DNA of 6,586 nucleotides, from positions 142,156 through 148,741 of the forward strand of contig NVWJ01000004.1 of assembly GCA_002746235.1 (NCBI GenBank), given 5' to 3'. This DNA is from Planctomycetota bacterium (GTDB taxonomy: Bacteria > Planctomycetota > UBA1135). Shown here piece by piece: positions 5,896 to 6,586 of this stretch; position 1 is the stretch's first letter; each line of letters starts with the position of its first letter. The position numbers and the translations under genes were made by a program. The notes under the pieces are model-generated. The model saw only the letters and a list, made by a program, of their open reading frames with translations, made no database searches and was not told where the DNA came from.

Positions 5896-6586
5896 GTGAA
5901 AGTAAACTTCTCTATTTGTGGAACTCAAAAAGGTGGGACCACTGCGCTCGATTCTTATTTGAGGGATCACCCTGAAGTTTGTATGGCAAAGAGAAAGGAA
6001 GTTCACTTTTTCGACCACGACGACTTTTTTAAACGGGGAGGACCTGACTACTCCAACTATCACTCGTGGTTCCAGCCAAGTTCACACCACCTGGTTATTG
6101 GAGAAGCAACCCCAATCTATATGTATTGGAAAAGCGCACCTCAGCGCATGCACCAATACAACCCGGAGATGAAACTCATCTTCTTGCTCCGCAACCCAAT
6201 TCAAAGGGCCTATTCGCACTGGAACATGGAGCGCACGCGCGGAACAGAAAAATTGACCTTCCTTGATGCGCTACTAGCGGAGAAGGGCCGCCTCGCAAAG
6301 GCTACGCCAACTCAGCACCGCGTTTACTCCTATATCGACCGCGGGCTTTACTCCCAACAACTCCGAAGGGTAGAATATGTCTTTCCCCGAAAACAGCTTT
6401 TGGTCCTTAAACAAGAAGACCTCGCAACGGCTTCTGGGGTCGCTCTTCAGTCGATCGCAGACTTTCTCAATCTTTCCGCTTTTCCAAAAATCGAGAATCG
6501 AAAGGTTCACTCAACTCCCTATGCGGCCACCATGTCATCCGCCGAAACCAATCTCTTAAGAGGAGCCTTCCGCCAGGAAATTACAG
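5896..6586 (+). CDS. sulfotransferase, heparan N-sulfotransferase-like (3' end outside window)
   Basis: Partial gene: 230 codons read without interruption to the window end. It begins with a GTG, the first possible start after the aminotransferase stop 29 nt upstream. The strand order and spacing suggest the same operon. The 5'-phosphosulfate loop is ICGTQKGGTTAL at 7-18, with K12 in the position of the catalytic Lys of NDST-type enzymes. The 3'-phosphate site is IFLLRNPIQRAYSHWNM at 95-111, with R99 and S107. Other family motifs are KEVHFFD at 34-40, IGEATPIYMYW at 68-78, IDRGLYSQQL at 147-156 and VLKQEDL at 170-176. Starting directly with the beta strand and having no signal peptide, it is a soluble cytoplasmic enzyme. 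It should sulfate a sugar of the polysaccharide using PAPS. It is clearly different from the first sulfotransferase in the window, so the two probably modify different positions. The acceptor is unknown. Confidence 0.88.
   Translation, partial: MKVNFSICGTQKGGTTALDSYLRDHPEVCMAKRKEVHFFDHDDFFKRGGPDYSNYHSWFQPSSHHLVIGEATPIYMYWKSAPQRMHQYNPEMKLIFLLRNPIQRAYSHWNMERTRGTEKLTFLDALLAEKGRLAKATPTQHRVYSYIDRGLYSQQLRRVEYVFPRKQLLVLKQEDLATASGVALQSIADFLNLSAFPKIENRKVHSTPYAATMSSAETNLLRGAFRQEIT

Noticed and set aside
5896..6586. Horizontal transfer of the second sulfotransferase gene because it looks slightly less GC-rich
   Set aside because: The difference is small by eye, was not computed over the whole gene, and no repeats or mobile-element remains flank it.

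Overview
This window is part of a surface-polysaccharide (capsule, exopolysaccharide or O-antigen type) biosynthesis locus. All six genes have a recognisable role in building, flipping, polymerising or decorating a lipid-linked glycan. The organism is a bacterium of moderate GC content (a little over half by eye). Shine-Dalgarno sequences are nearly absent and GTG/TTG starts occur. Two unrelated PAPS-dependent sulfotransferases imply a sulfated glycan, as known from marine bacteria. A Planctomycetes/Verrucomicrobia-like marine host would fit, but this is a weak inference and I cannot name the taxon.

Layout, left to right. (1) Positions 1-425, minus strand: N-terminal part of a CapE/FnlA/WbjB-type UDP-GlcNAc 4,6-dehydratase/5-epimerase, cut by the window edge. 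(2) A 93-bp divergent gap. (3) 519-1850, plus: a shortened, divergent MurJ/MviN-family flippase. (4) 1854-2747, plus, 3 nt later: a sulfotransferase. (5) 2693-4027, minus: an O-antigen ligase/polymerase-type membrane protein whose 3' end overlaps the sulfotransferase gene tail-to-tail by 55 bp. (6) A short divergent control region with two copies of a palindromic ATTGTAACAAT-like motif. (7) 4087-4722, plus: a small PglC-type phosphoglycosyl transferase. (8) 4727-5866, plus: a DegT/DnrJ/EryC1 sugar aminotransferase (PglE-like). (9) 5896 to the window end, plus: a second sulfotransferase of the heparan N-sulfotransferase-like type, cut by the window edge.

Inferred pathway: the dehydratase and aminotransferase make dideoxy/amino-dideoxy UDP-HexNAc sugars. 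The phosphoglycosyl transferase loads the first sugar-1-phosphate onto undecaprenyl phosphate. Glycosyltransferases not present in this window extend it. The MurJ-like protein probably flips the lipid-linked unit in place of a classical Wzx. The Wzy/WaaL-like protein polymerises or ligates it. The two sulfotransferases add sulfate, probably in the cytoplasm before flipping. The most notable points are the paired sulfotransferases, the MurJ homologue that lacks most substrate-site charges known from E. coli MurJ, the Gly-Trp replacement of the Ser-Pro motif in the phosphoglycosyl transferase, and the operator-like palindromes between the divergent genes. I saw no RNA genes, mobile elements, CRISPR arrays or strong terminators.
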